Shown here piece after piece: positions 33,501 to 42,089 of a DNA stretch of 64,000 nt. The DNA is taken from the NCBI GenBank assembly GCA_032073245.1, contig DAMANX010000012.1, forward strand, positions 1-64,000, in the 5' to 3' direction. The position numbers and the translations under genes were made by a program. Position 1 is the first letter of the stretch; every line of letters starts with the position of its first letter. Under the pieces are notes generated by a model. That model was not told where the DNA came from and did not search any database. It was given only the letters and a program-made list of their open reading frames with translations. This DNA is from QVMG01 sp032073245. Its GTDB lineage: Bacteria; Bacteroidota; Bacteroidia; Bacteroidales; Tannerellaceae.

Positions 33501-33953
33501 TTCAGCCTTCAGCGATAGTTAACCGGCTGTTTATTAGGCGATATGGCTGAAGGAAGCATCCTTCAGGTTGCATTCAGTTTTTTATCATTTAATTAGTGAA
33601 TTTTTCATTAATTCCTATTGATTATAAATTCTTGTAAGTCAATATATTAATATTTAACTGCTTTAAGACTTTTAGTTTTACAGCTGTGAAACTTCTATTT
33701 CACACGTGTGATATATATCTTTCACAGTTGTGAAATACATCTCTCACAGTTGTGAGGTTAATAATCCGACATTAACTCATAATAAATTATATAGGATTGG
33801 GCATATAATTATATATAGTAGACCTATAGTCGTTTTAAGTAAAAATCAGTCAACTAGGACGGGTCATTAAAATAGGCTGAATGTATCCTGAAGGATGATG
33901 CCTTCAGCCATATCGCCTAATAAACAGATGGTTAACTGTCGCTGAAGGCTGAA
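33501..33953. mobile_element. 453-bp element with 77-bp terminal inverted repeats, non-autonomous
   Basis: The arm 33501-33577 (starts TTCAGCCTTCAGCGATAG) matches the complement of 33877-33953 at 70 of 77 positions. Each arm has an inner CCTTCAGCC/GGCTGAAGG-type palindrome. The 299-bp interior is AT-rich, non-coding and carries the 22-bp dyad array. No transposase is present. It may be a MITE or a folded regulatory island. Confidence 0.6.
33677..33757. repeat. Four phased dyads with exact 22-bp spacing
   Basis: Dyads ACAGCTGT, TCACACGTGTGA, TTTCACAGTTGTGAAA and CTCACAGTTGTGAG are centred at 33683.5, 33705.5, 33727.5 and 33749.5, each exactly 22 bp apart. The consensus is TTTCACAGTTGTGAAA. 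Such phasing suits cooperative binding of a dimeric protein on one face of the helix. Confidence 0.85.
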
Positions 33954-34083
33954 TGCATAGTTTTGTTGATATGTAGTGGGGGAAGATGGAGTATACCCGT
34001 ATATTCTCTTTTATTTAACTTCTATCAATTGGTAAATGGTTCATTGATATTATCTTTGTATTTTCATATTTAAAAGGAAGTAA

Positions 34084-34623
34084 ATGGACCCCTATGAACT
34101 GATTACCAAATATTATCCCATAGATTCCGAACCTTATAGGATTCTTGTGACCCATAGCCGTAGTGTAGCGGATAAGGCATTGCAGATTGCCACACTACAT
34201 CCTGAAATGAATTTGGATTTACCATTCCTTGAAGAAGCTTCTATGCTTCATGATATTGGAGCTTTTCTTTGTAATGCGCCTTCCATTGGTTGCTATGGAG
34301 ACGCAGAGTACATTTGTCATGGTTATCTGGGCGCTGATCTACTACGGAAAGAAGGATATCCTCGTCATGCTTTGGTCTGTGAAAGACATACAGGAACCGG
34401 AATTAGTTTGCAAATGATAGAAGATAGAAATATGCCTTTACCTCATAGAGATATGTTGCCCATTACGTTGGAAGAGCAATTAATTTGTTTTGCAGATAAA
34501 TTTTATAGTAAAACCCGTTTAGACAAAGAAAAGTCGATAGATAAAGTAATCCAGGGGTTATCAAAGTACGGAAATGATACTGTTGAACGATTTGAAGGCT
34601 GGTGTAAACTCTTTTTAGGGTAA
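34084..34623 (+). CDS. HD-domain phosphohydrolase-like protein
   Basis: The 179-residue cytoplasmic protein carries an HD signature in 'EEASMLHDIGAFLCNAP' (H57-D58 pair), an upstream His in 'VTHSRSVADKAL' and a later 'CERHTGTGI', the set of metal ligands of the HD superfamily. Length fits the small HDIG-type family (TIGR00277-like). Substrates of such proteins are nucleotides or phosphodiesters; this one is unassigned. It is preceded by the structured non-coding region and followed 91 bp later by lptD with its own promoter. Confidence 0.85.
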   Translation: MDPYELITKYYPIDSEPYRILVTHSRSVADKALQIATLHPEMNLDLPFLEEASMLHDIGAFLCNAPSIGCYGDAEYICHGYLGADLLRKEGYPRHALVCERHTGTGISLQMIEDRNMPLPHRDMLPITLEEQLICFADKFYSKTRLDKEKSIDKVIQGLSKYGNDTVERFEGWCKLFLG

Positions 34624-34630
34624 TTCAGTT

Positions 34631-34660
34631 GTTGGGCCTCGTTTATTTATTATACATTTG
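34631..34660 (+). promoter_or_regulatory. Promoter of lptD
   Basis: TACATTTG at 34653-34660 is a perfect -7 box, with GTTG at 34631-34634 as a possible -33. It overlaps the upstream in-frame ATG at 34658, so translation must start later, at 34715. Confidence 0.7.
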
Positions 34661-34714
34661 CAGACCAATAAAGCCCTTACTTTCACCATAAATAAGACGA
34701 AGGGCCTTATACAC

Positions 34715-37498
34715 ATGAACAGAAGACTAATAACATACCTATTCATTCTCCTCACGGGAAGTTGGATGGCACGGGCACAAGAGTTAAATCCTCCTGTTCT
34801 TGACCCTTTGCCAACCGACACCGTACAGGTTATTCCAACGGATAGTGTGGCAGTAACCGATACTGTTCCCGTAAAGAAAAGTCCTTTAGAAGCTCCTGTT
34901 GTTTATTCAGCCAGTGATTCTATTGTAATGACTGCGGGAAATATGGCCTATCTTTTTGGTGAAGGAGATGTTACCTATCAAAATATCCAGTTGCAATCGG
35001 AAATAATCGAGATGAGTATGGACAGTTCTATTGTTTATGCTACATTCGGTTTGGATTCAATCGGAGATCAATTTGGTTTTCCTCTCTTTAAAGAAGGGGA
35101 ACAGCAGTATGAATCGAAGACTATGCGTTACAACTTTAAGACGCGAAAAGGATATATTTCCGATGTGATCACCCAGCAGGGAGAGGGGTATGTCACAGCG
35201 AATCAAACAAAAAAGATGGAAAATGATGTTCTCAATATGAGAGACGGGAAATATACGACTTGTGATAATCATGATCATCCCCACTTTTACATAAAAATGA
35301 CAAAGGCTAAAGTACGGCCTAAAAAAGATATAGTTACCGGACCTGTTTATCTGGTGATAGAAGATGTGCCTTTGCCTTTAGCTCTTCCTTTTGCTTTCTT
35401 TCCTTTCACAAGCGACTATAGTTCGGGAATACTAATGCCCTCCTATGGAGATGAATCTACTCGTGGTTTTAGTTTGGAGAATGGAGGGTATTATTTTGCT
35501 CTTAGTGACTATATGGACTTAGCAATTACCGGAGACATTTACACTAAAGGTTCGTGGGGGCTTACCGCCAGATCTTCTTATCGTAAACGTTATAAATTTT
35601 CAGGTAGTTTCAATGCCTCATATCAGGTATTTATTTCAGGTGAGAAAGAGCTGCCGGATTATACTAAGAGTAAGGACTTTAAGATACAATGGACACATAG
35701 TCAGGATGCCAAGGCCAATCCGTTCCGGAGTATCTCCGCCAGTGTCAACTTTTCTACTTCAAGTTATGATCGTAATAATGTGGGAAGTAACTACCTGAAT
35801 GAAGGTGGATATGCCTCTTCTACACAAAGCAATAAAGGATCAACAGTTAATATTACTCAACGTTTTCCCAATAGTCCCTTTACTATTTCCGGTACAATGA
35901 GTGTCAATCAACAAATGAAAGATTCGACTCTTGCTGCAACGTTTCCGGATCTCACTATCACTATGAGTCGTATCTACCCTTTTAAGAGAAAAAATGCCAT
36001 AGGAAAAGAAAAATGGTTTGAAAAGATTTCAATGAGTTATTCGGGATCATTTCGAAATAGTATAACAACCAAGGAAGACCTTTTTTTCAAATCCAGCCTG
36101 ATTAAAGATTGGAAGAATGCCATGCAACATTCTATTCCCGTGAGTGCAACCTTTAACATTTTCAACTATATCAATATCTCTCCTACTTTCAACTATAAAG
36201 AGAGATGGTACACAAACAAAATTGAACAGGAATTTGACCCCAAGCTGCAGGCAATGGCTCCGAGTGACACCACTTATGGTTTTTATCGTTTATATGATTA
36301 TGCGGCTTCTATTTCTGCTTCTACAACTATATATGGTGATTTTAAACCTGTACCTTTCTTTCAGAAACTTACGGGTATTAAAATGATCCGTCACCGGTTT
36401 GAACCTTCTATCGGTTTTAGTGGAAGTCCTGATTTTGGTTCTTCCCGTTATGGTTATTATGAAAATTATGCTTATATCGGGAGTGATGGGAAAGAACAGG
36501 TTGTTCAATATTCGCCATTCCAACATCATCAATTTGGTGTGCCCGGACGGGGTAAATCCGGAAGTATCAACTTTAATATCGACAACAATGTGGAGATGAA
36601 AGTTGCCTCTAACGATTCGATTGGAGAAAAGAAAATAAGTCTGATTGATAAACTTTCTATCGGAACGAGTTATAATCTGGCCGTGGATTCTTTCAAGTGG
36701 AGTGATATCACTGTAGGGTTACGTATGAAATTCGGTAAAGCTTATACATTGAACCTGACCGGTAGATTTGACCCTTATACCTATGAAGGAATTTATAATA
36801 GCGAAGGAGAGGTAACCTCTTTGCGACGTAAAGATGTTACTCGTTTATCGGTTGGAAAAGGATTTGGACGACTGATGTCTACAAGTACCAGTTTTTCGTA
36901 TACATTTGATAATAATTGGTTCAAAAAGCTGTTTGGAGGTAAAGGCGATGGTACACCCGGTGTGTCCGATCCGATGGGTAATGGGCCAGATGATCAGTTG
37001 AATACTTTGCCGGACGGCACACCTAGAGACCCTAATGACATGGGAGGGAACATTCCCCCGGGAGCTCCCGGCCGTTTGTTAGGCGGGAAGAAAGAAGAAA
37101 GCGATAGAGACAGTGATGGCTATCTGATAGCAGAGATACCATGGAGTCTCTCTTTTAGTTATTCCATGAGCCTGGGATATGACCGCAACAAAATTGATTT
37201 GAAAAAGATGCAATATAAGTATGGTATTACCCATAGCTTAACTTTTAATGGAAATATTCAGCCGACAAAGAACTGGAGGTTTACGTACAACGCTACTTAC
37301 GATTTCGATACGAATAAAATCTCCTATATGAACTGTACCTTAACTCGTGACTTACACTGTTTCCAGATGTCGGCAAGCTTTGTACCGGTAGGACCGCGTA
37401 AATCATATTACTTCTCTATTGCAGTTAATTCTTCAATGCTTAAAGACTTGAAGTATAATCAGAGCAGCAACTATTTGGATGCCATGAAATGGTATTAA
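34715..37498 (+). CDS. lptD: LPS-assembly outer-membrane protein LptD-like
   Basis: The 927-residue protein (start at 34715, MNRRLITYLFILLTGSWMARAQ, a good signal peptide) has an OstA-like periplasmic domain (about 60-210, 'MAYLFGEGDVTYQNIQLQSE') followed by a long beta-barrel with the LptD block 'PLPLALPFAFFPFTSDYSSG' (about 210-235). The barrel places lipopolysaccharide in the outer leaflet together with LptE, which is not in the window. An upstream in-frame ATG at 34658 coincides with the promoter and is rejected. A Pro/Gly/Asp-rich loop (about 755-800, 'DPMGNGPDDQLNTLPDGTPR') interrupts the barrel region. Confidence 0.85.
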   Translation: MNRRLITYLFILLTGSWMARAQELNPPVLDPLPTDTVQVIPTDSVAVTDTVPVKKSPLEAPVVYSASDSIVMTAGNMAYLFGEGDVTYQNIQLQSEIIEMSMDSSIVYATFGLDSIGDQFGFPLFKEGEQQYESKTMRYNFKTRKGYISDVITQQGEGYVTANQTKKMENDVLNMRDGKYTTCDNHDHPHFYIKMTKAKVRPKKDIVTGPVYLVIEDVPLPLALPFAFFPFTSDYSSGILMPSYGDESTRGFSLENGGYYFALSDYMDLAITGDIYTKGSWGLTARSSYRKRYKFSGSFNASYQVFISGEKELPDYTKSKDFKIQWTHSQDAKANPFRSISASVNFSTSSYDRNNVGSNYLNEGGYASSTQSNKGSTVNITQRFPNSPFTISGTMSVNQQMKDSTLAATFPDLTITMSRIYPFKRKNAIGKEKWFEKISMSYSGSFRNSITTKEDLFFKSSLIKDWKNAMQHSIPVSATFNIFNYINISPTFNYKERWYTNKIEQEFDPKLQAMAPSDTTYGFYRLYDYAASISASTTIYGDFKPVPFFQKLTGIKMIRHRFEPSIGFSGSPDFGSSRYGYYENYAYIGSDGKEQVVQYSPFQHHQFGVPGRGKSGSINFNIDNNVEMKVASNDSIGEKKISLIDKLSIGTSYNLAVDSFKWSDITVGLRMKFGKAYTLNLTGRFDPYTYEGIYNSEGEVTSLRRKDVTRLSVGKGFGRLMSTSTSFSYTFDNNWFKKLFGGKGDGTPGVSDPMGNGPDDQLNTLPDGTPRDPNDMGGNIPPGAPGRLLGGKKEESDRDSDGYLIAEIPWSLSFSYSMSLGYDRNKIDLKKMQYKYGITHSLTFNGNIQPTKNWRFTYNATYDFDTNKISYMNCTLTRDLHCFQMSASFVPVGPRKSYYFSIAVNSSMLKDLKYNQSSNYLDAMKWY

Positions 37499-37506
37499 AA
37501 AAGAGC

Positions 37507-38583
37507 TTAGATTATAATAGTTGGAGTTTCGGGCGATTCGGGCTCTTTGGGTTTTCTCGGGAGGATTAATTTTCCTCTCTTTTCAGTTAAAAACTCCTCT
37601 CTGAAAATATTAACACATAACAGAAAGACAGCAATCATGATCGGGCCAAAAATAACCCCGATAAAACCGAATAATGATAAACCAATAATTACTCCAAAGA
37701 TTGTTATTAACGGATGAGTATCTGCCAGCTGTTTTTGCAACATAAACCGGATAAGATTGTCAATATTAGAGATTACTAATATACCATAAACGAAAAGGCC
37801 TATTGCATTGAACCAATCTCCCGATAATGCTAAATATATAGATAAAGGAAACCAAACTAATCCTGTTCCTACAATTGGGATCACTGTTGCCACACATGTA
37901 ATCAATCCAAAAATAACCGGTTGGGGTGTTTGGAAAATGAAGTAACCAACCATCGCTATAAATCCCTGGATAACGGCTAATAGGGGTATGCCGATTGCAT
38001 TTGATTTTACCAAAAGGTATATTTCTTTTACAACTCTGTTCTTATTACGTTTACTAAATGGAAGGAGAGAGTAGATATAATTTTCAAAAGGACGTATACT
38101 TACCAACATAAAGTAGAGCACAAAGATTAGCGCTACAATATTTATGGAAAAGCCACTAATGCTACCCATTAACGATTGTCCGATACGAGGTAAATATCCT
38201 GCAACCGACGCAAGATTATCTGTATTCAATACATTATAGCCTGTTTTATCTTTTATCAGATCTGCAACATGTTGGGCGGCAGTAACAATAGTTGCCGTAT
38301 CCAGATTTATATGTTGCATTTTATTGACAAAAAGCCATACGGCTAGTGAAAGTGGGATTAATACAACTAGTGTAACTTCACCTAATAGAAGAAAGGCAGC
38401 CCAACTGGGTTTCATGTGTTTTTGTTCGCATAGATAAAGCATTTGATTTCGAATCAAGACATAGATCGTAAAAGCACCTAATATCCCTCCCAGAAAGGGC
38501 ATTATTTGCCTGAAAAGGACTATTCCTAAACCCACAATAAGTGCTATAAGGGATATCCGCCAATATTGTTCTTTTACAGTCAT
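37507..38583 (-). CDS. AI-2E family (UPF0118) membrane transporter
   Basis: The 358-residue inner-membrane protein has about seven or eight hydrophobic segments. It shows the family block 'GIPLLAVIQGFIAMVGYFIF' and 'IPIVGTGLVWFPLSIYLALSGDW' (in parts), and ends with the 'GPIMIAVFLLCVNIF' segment. The family includes the AI-2 exporter TqsA and Na/H antiporter-like members; the substrate cannot be told. The C-terminal tail is charged and proline-rich. It is convergent with lptD (8-bp gap) and follows the S41 protease gene on the same strand. Confidence 0.88.
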   Translation of the reverse strand: MTVKEQYWRISLIALIVGLGIVLFRQIMPFLGGILGAFTIYVLIRNQMLYLCEQKHMKPSWAAFLLLGEVTLVVLIPLSLAVWLFVNKMQHINLDTATIVTAAQHVADLIKDKTGYNVLNTDNLASVAGYLPRIGQSLMGSISGFSINIVALIFVLYFMLVSIRPFENYIYSLLPFSKRNKNRVVKEIYLLVKSNAIGIPLLAVIQGFIAMVGYFIFQTPQPVIFGLITCVATVIPIVGTGLVWFPLSIYLALSGDWFNAIGLFVYGILVISNIDNLIRFMLQKQLADTHPLITIFGVIIGLSLFGFIGVIFGPIMIAVFLLCVNIFREEFLTEKRGKLILPRKPKEPESPETPTIII

Positions 38584-38666
38584 TCTTGAATCTTGATTTA
38601 TTAATATTGTATGAACAAACAGAATAGACTTATTGTTTTCAGCATCCCTCTAAAAAGATAGTTGCA

Positions 38667-40091
38667 TTATTCTTCAGGTAGCGGAACAATTAAACCTCCG
38701 GGGTTTCTTTGTTCAATAGAAGAATATTTAGGGATGAGAATAGAAGACTCTTCAGTTTGATTTGAACTACGTAGTCCAACTGATTCGCCTTTAATATCAG
38801 AGAGAGCGATTGACAGTAGTTTTTCTCGTGAATCACCTAATGAATATAGCTTTATCATTGGTGAAACATACTCATTAATAAAAATATCCGGAAAAAACCC
38901 AACTTGGTTATATTCCGCATCATCAACTGCATTGCATATCTTTAGGGTAATAGGATGAAGTACCCAGTCATAACTCTTATCTTCGTATGGATTCGACCCC
39001 ACAGCCTTACCTACTGTTTGATCACCAATAAGATATACATTTTGTTTTTCCATGTATGGAATCAAACCATTAATAACAGCTTCTGATGCTGATGCCGTAT
39101 ATCTTCCCGTTAGGACATATAAGCGTGAGAGATTAAGATTGTAAGAACTTACTTTATTATCAAACTTTTGCTCATTATACTCGGGTCTATATTTCTGTTT
39201 GTCGTTATAGGTTAATTTGCAGAATATTTGACCGAGGGCTTTTGAAGGAGCTAACAATGAAGAAAGCAGTACTGCGGAAGAAACTAAACCTCCTCCATTA
39301 AATCTAAGATCCAGAACGAACTCATTGACACCTTTTGCCTTGAAATTGGCAAAAATAGTTTTCATTTGAGTATCATAAACCCCTGTTGTCATCCCTTCCC
39401 CTTCAGATGAAAAATGATTATAAACTAAATAGCCGATGGTTTTATTACCAATATGATAAACAGTATCTAGCAGAAACGGATTATTTTGGATGATACGTGC
39501 CATTGGCATAGTAATAGTAGCACCATTATCAACTGGCAATACACTACCTTCCTTTGTTTCTCCAATAGAGAATGTAGTCACTCCACCTTCAAAAAAGACA
39601 CTTGGATTTTTTATATTGTTCTTCGTGTTAATTCCTATAATCCAATCATCCCGTTTCAATCCGGCTTCTGCTGCCGGAGAATTAGGCAATACATATAGAA
39701 CCCGGGCATAATAATAGCTACTATTTACATAATAAATCATGAATTCATAACCATACGTTGGCTCTATATCAGATACGGATTTTGTTTTCTCCCTTTTTTC
39801 TTCAATATAGGAGAAGTAAGTATGAGATTGTCCTTCTTGAAAAACTTTTCCGTCTTTGAGTGATAATAAAGAATTAAAAAAGTCTTCCGGATCTGCCCCA
39901 AAATCATAAGACTCTTTAGGTTTATCTTCAATCTCATCATACCAAAGATAATTATCGACCATGGTCGAATATATCCACTCGTTTACTTTATCTTCTTTAT
40001 CTATAGGTAGATTTTCACTGCCTTTATCACAAGAACTAAAAAGCAATAATCCTGTCCAAAAAGAAAGGAATATGTAAATTGATGTCTTCAT
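38667..40091 (-). CDS. S41-family C-terminal processing-type protease lipoprotein
   Basis: The protein has 474 residues from the ATG at 40091, with signal peptide MKTSIYIFLSFWTGLLLFSSC and a lipobox Cys. A helical N-terminal segment precedes a PDZ-like domain (about 108-195, 'VLPNSPAAEAGLKRDDWIIGI'). The S41 catalytic core has 'DLRFNGGG', the nucleophile region 'GRYTASASEAVI' (S334/S336) and 'DQTVGKAVG' (K362), a Ser/Lys dyad. It probably cleaves envelope proteins. The frame is open to 40121, but that start lies in a long terminator hairpin (40109-40174), so 40091 is preferred. Confidence 0.9.
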   Translation of the reverse strand: MKTSIYIFLSFWTGLLLFSSCDKGSENLPIDKEDKVNEWIYSTMVDNYLWYDEIEDKPKESYDFGADPEDFFNSLLSLKDGKVFQEGQSHTYFSYIEEKREKTKSVSDIEPTYGYEFMIYYVNSSYYYARVLYVLPNSPAAEAGLKRDDWIIGINTKNNIKNPSVFFEGGVTTFSIGETKEGSVLPVDNGATITMPMARIIQNNPFLLDTVYHIGNKTIGYLVYNHFSSEGEGMTTGVYDTQMKTIFANFKAKGVNEFVLDLRFNGGGLVSSAVLLSSLLAPSKALGQIFCKLTYNDKQKYRPEYNEQKFDNKVSSYNLNLSRLYVLTGRYTASASEAVINGLIPYMEKQNVYLIGDQTVGKAVGSNPYEDKSYDWVLHPITLKICNAVDDAEYNQVGFFPDIFINEYVSPMIKLYSLGDSREKLLSIALSDIKGESVGLRSSNQTEESSILIPKYSSIEQRNPGGLIVPLPEE

Positions 40092-40108
40092 ACAATTTAT
40101 TTTAGATG

Positions 40109-40174
40109 AAAAATGTCTCAAAAGTTTCCTGGTTTCCCTTGACAGAGAGACTGGTTAACGTTTGAGACATTTTT
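40109..40174 (-). terminator. Long hairpin terminator after the Na/Pi transporter gene
   Basis: A 14-bp stem (40109-40122 against 40161-40174, AAAATGTCTCAAA type) encloses a 38-nt loop. On the minus strand it lies 30 bp past the transporter stop codon and ends in a T-rich arm. It also lies just upstream of the S41 gene start. Confidence 0.65.
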
Positions 40175-40203
40175 TTAATTTATAGCTTGGCTACAAATAT
40201 AGA

Positions 40204-42006
40204 TTATATTTTCTTTTCTATAAAAGCTTGAACGACATTTAATATATAATCGCCTAATTTTTCGAATTCAGAGATAATATCCATATAATATACGCCATCC
40301 TGATAATCGTATTTTTTGTTATCGACGTCTTCTATATTCTTTGTTTTAAGCTGATTTCTTAGATTGTTTATTTCGTTTTCCAGATTATAAGACTGGTTAA
40401 TATCATCGTGTATCAGCTCTTGCTTATTAAGAATAGTATTCATACGTTTTAAAGATTTATCCAGTAATTCGTACATCTTTTCTATATTACTATTCTGTTC
40501 ATCAGTAAATGTCGATTTACCTTCGTTGCGGCGCTTAATGGCTTTTGCCAGATTATAACAAGAATCTGCTATACTTTCTATTTCTGTTACCGCACGAAGC
40601 ATTACACGAGTCTCTTCTTTACCTTCAGAACTTAGGCGACCTTCGGAAACATAGGTAAGATAATTCGCAATTTCAACTTCCATCCTGTCACTTATACTTT
40701 CGTATTTTTCAATACGGCTATAATTCTTTAGGAAGTCATCTTCGTTTTTCTCATGCATAAGATCTTTTACCATCTCAAACATTCGGTAGGTTCGTTCTCC
40801 AAATACGGCTATTTCTTTATGTGCCTGCATGAGTGATAGTTCTGAAGTCGACAGCATACCTGAAGAAATATATTTGAGTTGAAACTCTTCCTCTTCGCTA
40901 TCTTTTTGTTTAATTACTTTTGAACATACATATACATAGAATTTAACGAACCAGATCATAATGCATATATTCGCAATATTAAATAATGTATGGAAGAGTG
41001 AGAGCCCGTAAGAGACCGATACCTGAAGCGACATCAATTGTTTTTGCAAATCGACCAGGCGTGGATCGGTTAATGCATTTCCGGAGGTAATGGCTGAAAT
41101 GGTTTCAGGATCTAATGTGTTGAGAAATTCTGTCATTGCACGGGGATCGCCTGGCCCGTAATTGGTTACTATCCATGCAACCATACTGGTAAAGGGATAA
41201 AATAGTGCTAATACCCAACAGACTCCGAATACATTAAACATTAAGTGAGCAATAGCAGCTCTTTTAGCTGAAGTATTAGCTGATATTGCAGCAATATTTG
41301 CAGTAATGGTGGTTCCAATGTTTTCTCCTAGCACCATCGCTGCCGCCATTTCAAACGGTATCCATCCTTTCGTACACATAATTAGAGTAATAGCTACCGT
41401 AGCGCTGGATGATTGGACAATTACCGTTAGAATAGTACCTAAAAGAAGGAATATTAGCAAGGATGCATAACCCATAGTAGTATATCCCTGTAAAAAGGCT
41501 AATACTTCAGGGTTACTTTGTAAGTCAGGTACAGAAGACTTTAGAAAATCAAGTCCCATAAACAAGAAAGCGAAACCTAGAAGGAATTCACCCCATGATT
41601 TTCGCTTACTCTTATTGGAAAAGATCAATGGTATACAAATACCTATGAGTGGAAGAGCAAAAACACTGATATCGACCTTAAATCCGAACAAAGAAATGAT
41701 CCAGGCTGTTACAGTAGTACCCACATTGGCCCCCATGATTACACTAATCGATTGTGTTAAAGAGAGGAGGCCTGCGTTTACAAAACTAACAACCATTACG
41801 GTTGTAGCACTGGAAGATTGGATAAGGGCTGTAATTAGAACACCTGTAAGGACACCCGTGAAACGATTGGTTGTCATCACCGACAAAATCGACCGGAGCT
41901 TGTCCCCCGCAACTTTCTGAAGCCCTTCACTCATTATCTTCATTCCATATAGGAATAAACCCAATGAGCCGATGAGGGTCAGAAAGTCAAAAAAAGAATA
42001 GTCCAT
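40204..42006 (-). CDS. Na+/phosphate cotransporter family protein with PhoU-like domain
   Basis: The 600-residue inner-membrane protein has two inverted Na/Pi-cotransporter repeats, marked by 'ALIQSSSATTVMVVSFVNAG' and 'VIVQSSSATVAITLIMCTKG', within about 8-9 membrane segments (residues 1-360). A cytoplasmic PhoU-like helical domain follows (about 385-600), which usually tunes phosphate uptake. It is related to NptA/YjbB. Direction of transport (uptake or export) is not determined by sequence. It is divergent from the nucleoside kinase gene. Confidence 0.92.
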   Translation of the reverse strand: MDYSFFDFLTLIGSLGLFLYGMKIMSEGLQKVAGDKLRSILSVMTTNRFTGVLTGVLITALIQSSSATTVMVVSFVNAGLLSLTQSISVIMGANVGTTVTAWIISLFGFKVDISVFALPLIGICIPLIFSNKSKRKSWGEFLLGFAFLFMGLDFLKSSVPDLQSNPEVLAFLQGYTTMGYASLLIFLLLGTILTVIVQSSSATVAITLIMCTKGWIPFEMAAAMVLGENIGTTITANIAAISANTSAKRAAIAHLMFNVFGVCWVLALFYPFTSMVAWIVTNYGPGDPRAMTEFLNTLDPETISAITSGNALTDPRLVDLQKQLMSLQVSVSYGLSLFHTLFNIANICIMIWFVKFYVYVCSKVIKQKDSEEEEFQLKYISSGMLSTSELSLMQAHKEIAVFGERTYRMFEMVKDLMHEKNEDDFLKNYSRIEKYESISDRMEVEIANYLTYVSEGRLSSEGKEETRVMLRAVTEIESIADSCYNLAKAIKRRNEGKSTFTDEQNSNIEKMYELLDKSLKRMNTILNKQELIHDDINQSYNLENEINNLRNQLKTKNIEDVDNKKYDYQDGVYYMDIISEFEKLGDYILNVVQAFIEKKI

Positions 42007-42089
42007 TTAAATTAAGTTTACATGGATTGCATATCCGATTTATATTCTTTACTTTGGGAGGCGAAAGTACAAATAAAACATGATATAGT

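Larger units (their letters stand above)
33237..34083. other. 847-bp non-coding region with three structured elements
   Basis: No reading frame of interest on either strand. It holds a 101-bp hairpin element (33281-33381) and a 453-bp element with 77-bp inverted ends (33501-33577 and 33877-33953). Inside the latter is an array of four dyads with 22-bp period (33677-33757). Each is listed separately. Confidence 0.8.

Noticed and set aside
33677..33757. CRISPR array
   Set aside because: Repeats are short palindromes with linkers of about 6-8 bp, there are only four, and no cas genes lie nearby.
34658..34714. Upstream ATG of lptD
   Set aside because: It overlaps the -7 promoter box at 34653-34660, and a proper signal peptide starts at 34715.
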